DNA of 51,380 bases from a virus, in IMG/VR virus record IMGVR_UViG_3300049491_000624, positions 1-51,380 of that record, one strand, 5' to 3'. This document shows positions 49,180 through 51,380 of this stretch, piece by piece. The notes below the pieces were generated by a model. That model was not told the origin of the DNA. It saw only the letters and a program-made list of their open reading frames with translations, and did no database searches. Position 1 is the first letter of the stretch; each line of letters starts with the position of its first letter. The translations under genes were made by a program, and so were the position numbers.

Positions 49180-49194
49180 GTGGAGTTATACGTA

Positions 49195-49226
49195 AGAAGG
49201 CAAGCTTGGATCCAAGCTTGCCTTCT
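49195..49226. terminator. 32-bp perfect palindrome
   Basis: Sixteen-base arms with no spacer, centre GGATCC flanked by AAGCTT on both sides. It lies 26 bases after the scaffold stop and just before the promoter box of the next gene. No strong T tail (TTCTTACG), but the stem is long; termination or a protein site is likely. Confidence 0.65.
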
Positions 49227-49251
49227 GCATGACCACGTTGCGAAAGCTGAT

Positions 49252-50049
49252 CTAGTCTACGACTTCGACTTCTCCTTTGATAATCTGTTGCGAGTAGCGG
49301 GCCATGGCCCGCGGATCCGACTTGGATACCTTCGGCTTGCCCACCGAGCCCCGGCTCCCGTTGGCATTTCCGCCACTTGCAGGCGCAAACAGAAACGCAC
49401 CCTCTCCGGATGCAAGACCTGACAAGAACTCCGTCATGGGCAGTGGCTCGCCTTTGCTACCGCGAATGATCCCGCCCTGTGAATCGCGGGGCACCGGATT
49501 GCCATCGTCGTCAATGTGGTACGTGGAAGCTGCGCGGGAAACAAGATCAGTCATTGCGCCCTTCTGCACTTTGACGCCCGTTGTGTTGATCGCACTAACA
49601 AGCTCGGACTCCAACTTCATGCGGCCGAGATTGCGCCGCATGTCCTTCACCGCCTTCTCGTGCGTGCTTGCGAGCTCGCGCAGCTTGGCGACTTCGTTCT
49701 CGTGGCTCGCTGCCATCTTCTGCACGCGGGCACGGAAGACGTCCTCATACTTGCCCTCGACCAAGAGCTTGCGCTCGTTCTCGTCTTCCACGTTCTGAAG
49801 TAGCTTGAGCCCGGCTTGGTACTTAGCCGGATCCACGTCTTTATATTGATCCAGACGCTTAGCCATTTCGGCCTTCGCGTCCTCTGCCGCTTTGGCTTGT
49901 GCCTTCAACTCGCGCAGCATTCCGGGCGTGATGTCTCCATCCCCTTCTATGTCAAACAAGAACGATCCGTCCTCTTGTTTGACATAAAACGGACGAAGTC
50001 CTTCCGGTGCGTCTTCCAGTGCGGTAATCTTGCGTTTTGGTTTGGACAT
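49252..50049 (-). CDS. Head scaffolding protein
   Basis: 265 residues. Low-complexity charged coiled coil (about 40-145) with K and E, followed by a G/S-rich tail and a basic C-terminus; typical for scaffold proteins placed after the MuF-like gene. GGGAGAAG ribosome-binding site. It would direct assembly of the P22-type coat, whose gene is 19 kb away. Confidence 0.8.
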   Translation of the reverse strand: MSKPKRKITALEDAPEGLRPFYVKQEDGSFLFDIEGDGDITPGMLRELKAQAKAAEDAKAEMAKRLDQYKDVDPAKYQAGLKLLQNVEDENERKLLVEGKYEDVFRARVQKMAASHENEVAKLRELASTHEKAVKDMRRNLGRMKLESELVSAINTTGVKVQKGAMTDLVSRAASTYHIDDDGNPVPRDSQGGIIRGSKGEPLPMTEFLSGLASGEGAFLFAPASGGNANGSRGSVGKPKVSKSDPRAMARYSQQIIKGEVEVVD

Positions 50050-50062
50050 TTGAATCTTCTCC

Positions 50063-51247
50063 CTAAGCCGCGAGGGCTTCTAGTTCCGCAACGGACAGCG
50101 GGTTACCACTGAAGTCCGTTAGTTGTGCGGCCGTGATCTTGCCGTCATTCCAGAGACGCCAGCGCGCTGGTCCTAGCACCTCTTTTTGGAACTTCTCAGG
50201 CTTGGCCTTGAGCCACTGCTCGTAGTCAAGCTTAGCAGGTACTCGACCGTCCATGCTAGACCGTTGCGAAGCGGGCACCGTGTCAAGCGCCTTTCTTTGA
50301 CGAGCAGGTAAATCCCTATTTGATCTAAGCTGCTCCCAAGACCTAGTGATTGGCGTCAGCACGCTACGGCAGCGCCAGTGCCACGGAGGCGGGCCGGGAA
50401 ATGGCTCCTGCCGAGAGGAGCTAGGCAGGGGGTTCCCTTGCATGTCCCACTCTGCTCCGTCTCTAGCGATGCAAGTCAGCGTAGTGCGTGCGTCCAGAGT
50501 CACGTGCGCAGCTACGCCGTTCAGGATGCCTGCGTTGTCTTGGTAGGTCTCTAAGAGTGCGGCGTTGGCCGTGGACTGAGCGCTTGTCCTCACAAGCGAA
50601 TCCGCCTCGTTCTTGGACACGCCCATGACTCCGCCCGCGTACTCTTTGATCTTCTTTACTTTGCCGTCTTGTATGACGGTCGTGATCTTTCCCGTAGGCT
50701 TGCCAATGATACGAGCGACCAACTTGTCTGTAGACTCTCCAGCGGCTACGCCCATGCGGATCTCACGGGCGTAGCTATCTTGAGTCTTAGCGTCTTGCGT
50801 TTCCCACCATGCTTGCGCGGGTTTTCCTTGGATCAATAGATCGTTAGTTAGTGCTTTTAGATCGGCCTTGGTCAACGTAGGCTGTACGATATTGACCGTG
50901 AACACGGAGTCCAACATCCGTGTCGCCGTCTTCGCGCTCATGCTAGCGATGCTGAGGAGCATAGACGGATGCTCCTCTTTGATATCCCCGTAGGTTCTAT
51001 CAATCGAAGCTTGAGCTTGCTTGATCAGAGCCTCTTGGCGCTTCCTTGTGCGGTCTGCAAGTCGCACGCCTATAGGCTCGCCCGCAGCCAAGGAGTCGAT
51101 GTCCGCTACAATGATCTGAGTCCTCAGGGTAACAGAAAGCTCTTCCAGCATCCCAAGGATGCGCTGGCTCTGCACCGTCTCCGCTCGTTGCAACGTGACC
51201 GCATAACTGAACCCTTGATCCTGAAGGAGCTCATTGATTGTAGGCAT
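50063..51247 (-). CDS. MuF-like head morphogenesis protein
   Basis: 394 residues. The C-terminal third has DARTTLTCIARDG, then PPPWHWRCRSVLTPI, the MuF/SPP1 gp7 signature. An N-terminal helical part precedes it. A minor head protein bound to the portal, carried into the capsid. It starts two bases after the upstream stop (TGATATG). Confidence 0.85.
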   Translation of the reverse strand: MPTINELLQDQGFSYAVTLQRAETVQSQRILGMLEELSVTLRTQIIVADIDSLAAGEPIGVRLADRTRKRQEALIKQAQASIDRTYGDIKEEHPSMLLSIASMSAKTATRMLDSVFTVNIVQPTLTKADLKALTNDLLIQGKPAQAWWETQDAKTQDSYAREIRMGVAAGESTDKLVARIIGKPTGKITTVIQDGKVKKIKEYAGGVMGVSKNEADSLVRTSAQSTANAALLETYQDNAGILNGVAAHVTLDARTTLTCIARDGAEWDMQGNPLPSSSRQEPFPGPPPWHWRCRSVLTPITRSWEQLRSNRDLPARQRKALDTVPASQRSSMDGRVPAKLDYEQWLKAKPEKFQKEVLGPARWRLWNDGKITAAQLTDFSGNPLSVAELEALAA

Positions 51248-51248
51248 A

Positions 51249-51380
51249 TCAAGCCCCCGTTGGCACCGATCCCGGAGCAGGTGTACCTACGGAAATGAGA
51301 TCTGCCTCCACGTCCCGCGTGCGTCCAGCCGGGTAGAGCTCGGACTTCTCGACATTGTAGAAGTACGTGTCCCACGACAT
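51249..51380 (-). CDS. C-terminal end of probable portal gene (partial)
   Basis: 43 residues run into the window edge, ending ADLISVGTPAPGSVPTGA. The portal gene usually precedes MuF, hence the guess. The last three bases of the window happen to be an ATG on the minus strand, so it could also be a complete small protein. Confidence 0.5.
   Translation of the reverse strand: MSWDTYFYNVEKSELYPAGRTRDVEADLISVGTPAPGSVPTGA

Noticed and set aside
49195-49226. Cloning-linker artefact (HindIII and BamHI sites)
   Set aside because: Perfect palindrome between a gene end and a promoter box is natural for a terminator, and the flanks are ordinary phage sequence; still, read support should be seen.

Overview
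The window is part of a tailed double-stranded DNA phage (or prophage) genome with a long, flexible, siphovirus-type tail. Evidence for this is a capsid protein of the P22 coat type, a MuF-like head protein, a scaffold, a 1237-residue tape measure, lambda-style tail chaperones with a GGGAAAC slippery site, and the DUF2460/DUF2163/NlpC-P60/tail-tip series usual in phages of Gram-negative bacteria. No terminase, integrase, DNA polymerase, RNA polymerase, tRNA or CRISPR array is visible. The host cannot be named from the sequence.

Layout. 0-4.7 kb: replication genes on the minus strand (primase, SNF2-type helicase, DnaB-type helicase, a small unknown). 4.7-7.0 kb: queD (minus) and queE (plus) flank 746 bp with no gene but many inverted repeats; the two enzymes make 7-deazaguanine precursors, known in phages to replace guanine in DNA. 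7-30 kb: one long minus-strand morphogenesis block, transcribed from the capsid gene near 30.1 kb through neck genes, tail tube, chaperones, tape measure, tip proteins and a fibre-type protein, interrupted by one HNH endonuclease gene on the opposite strand. 30-49 kb: a patchwork of about 45 small genes on both strands (5'-3' exonuclease, candidate endolysin and holin, dCTP deaminase-family protein, lipoproteins, small cysteine-rich proteins, a pentapeptide-repeat protein, ATP-dependent DNA ligase). 49.2-51.4 kb: scaffold, MuF-like protein and the end of a gene that is probably the portal, again on minus. The scaffold and major capsid genes, normally neighbours, are thus about 19 kb apart.

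The strongest unlisted signal concerns gene starts. Genes inside operons overlap (ATGA, TGATG) or have ordinary Shine-Dalgarno sequences. Many genes at the head of a transcription unit instead have a -10-like box, usually CG-TAYAnn, ending exactly five bases before the ATG or GTG. This predicts transcripts that start at the start codon (leaderless mRNAs) in queE, the exonuclease and many accessory genes on both strands. A second set around 35-39.5 kb shares an AGAAAGCA(YC)..ATG leader. Further signals are an interleaved pair of helices (possible pseudoknot) just before queE, two repeat-rich divergent intergenic regions (36.5-36.8 and 46.3-46.5 kb), a zinc ribbon split by a frameshift, and a 26-residue cysteine-rich peptide gene exactly filling a gap in an operon.
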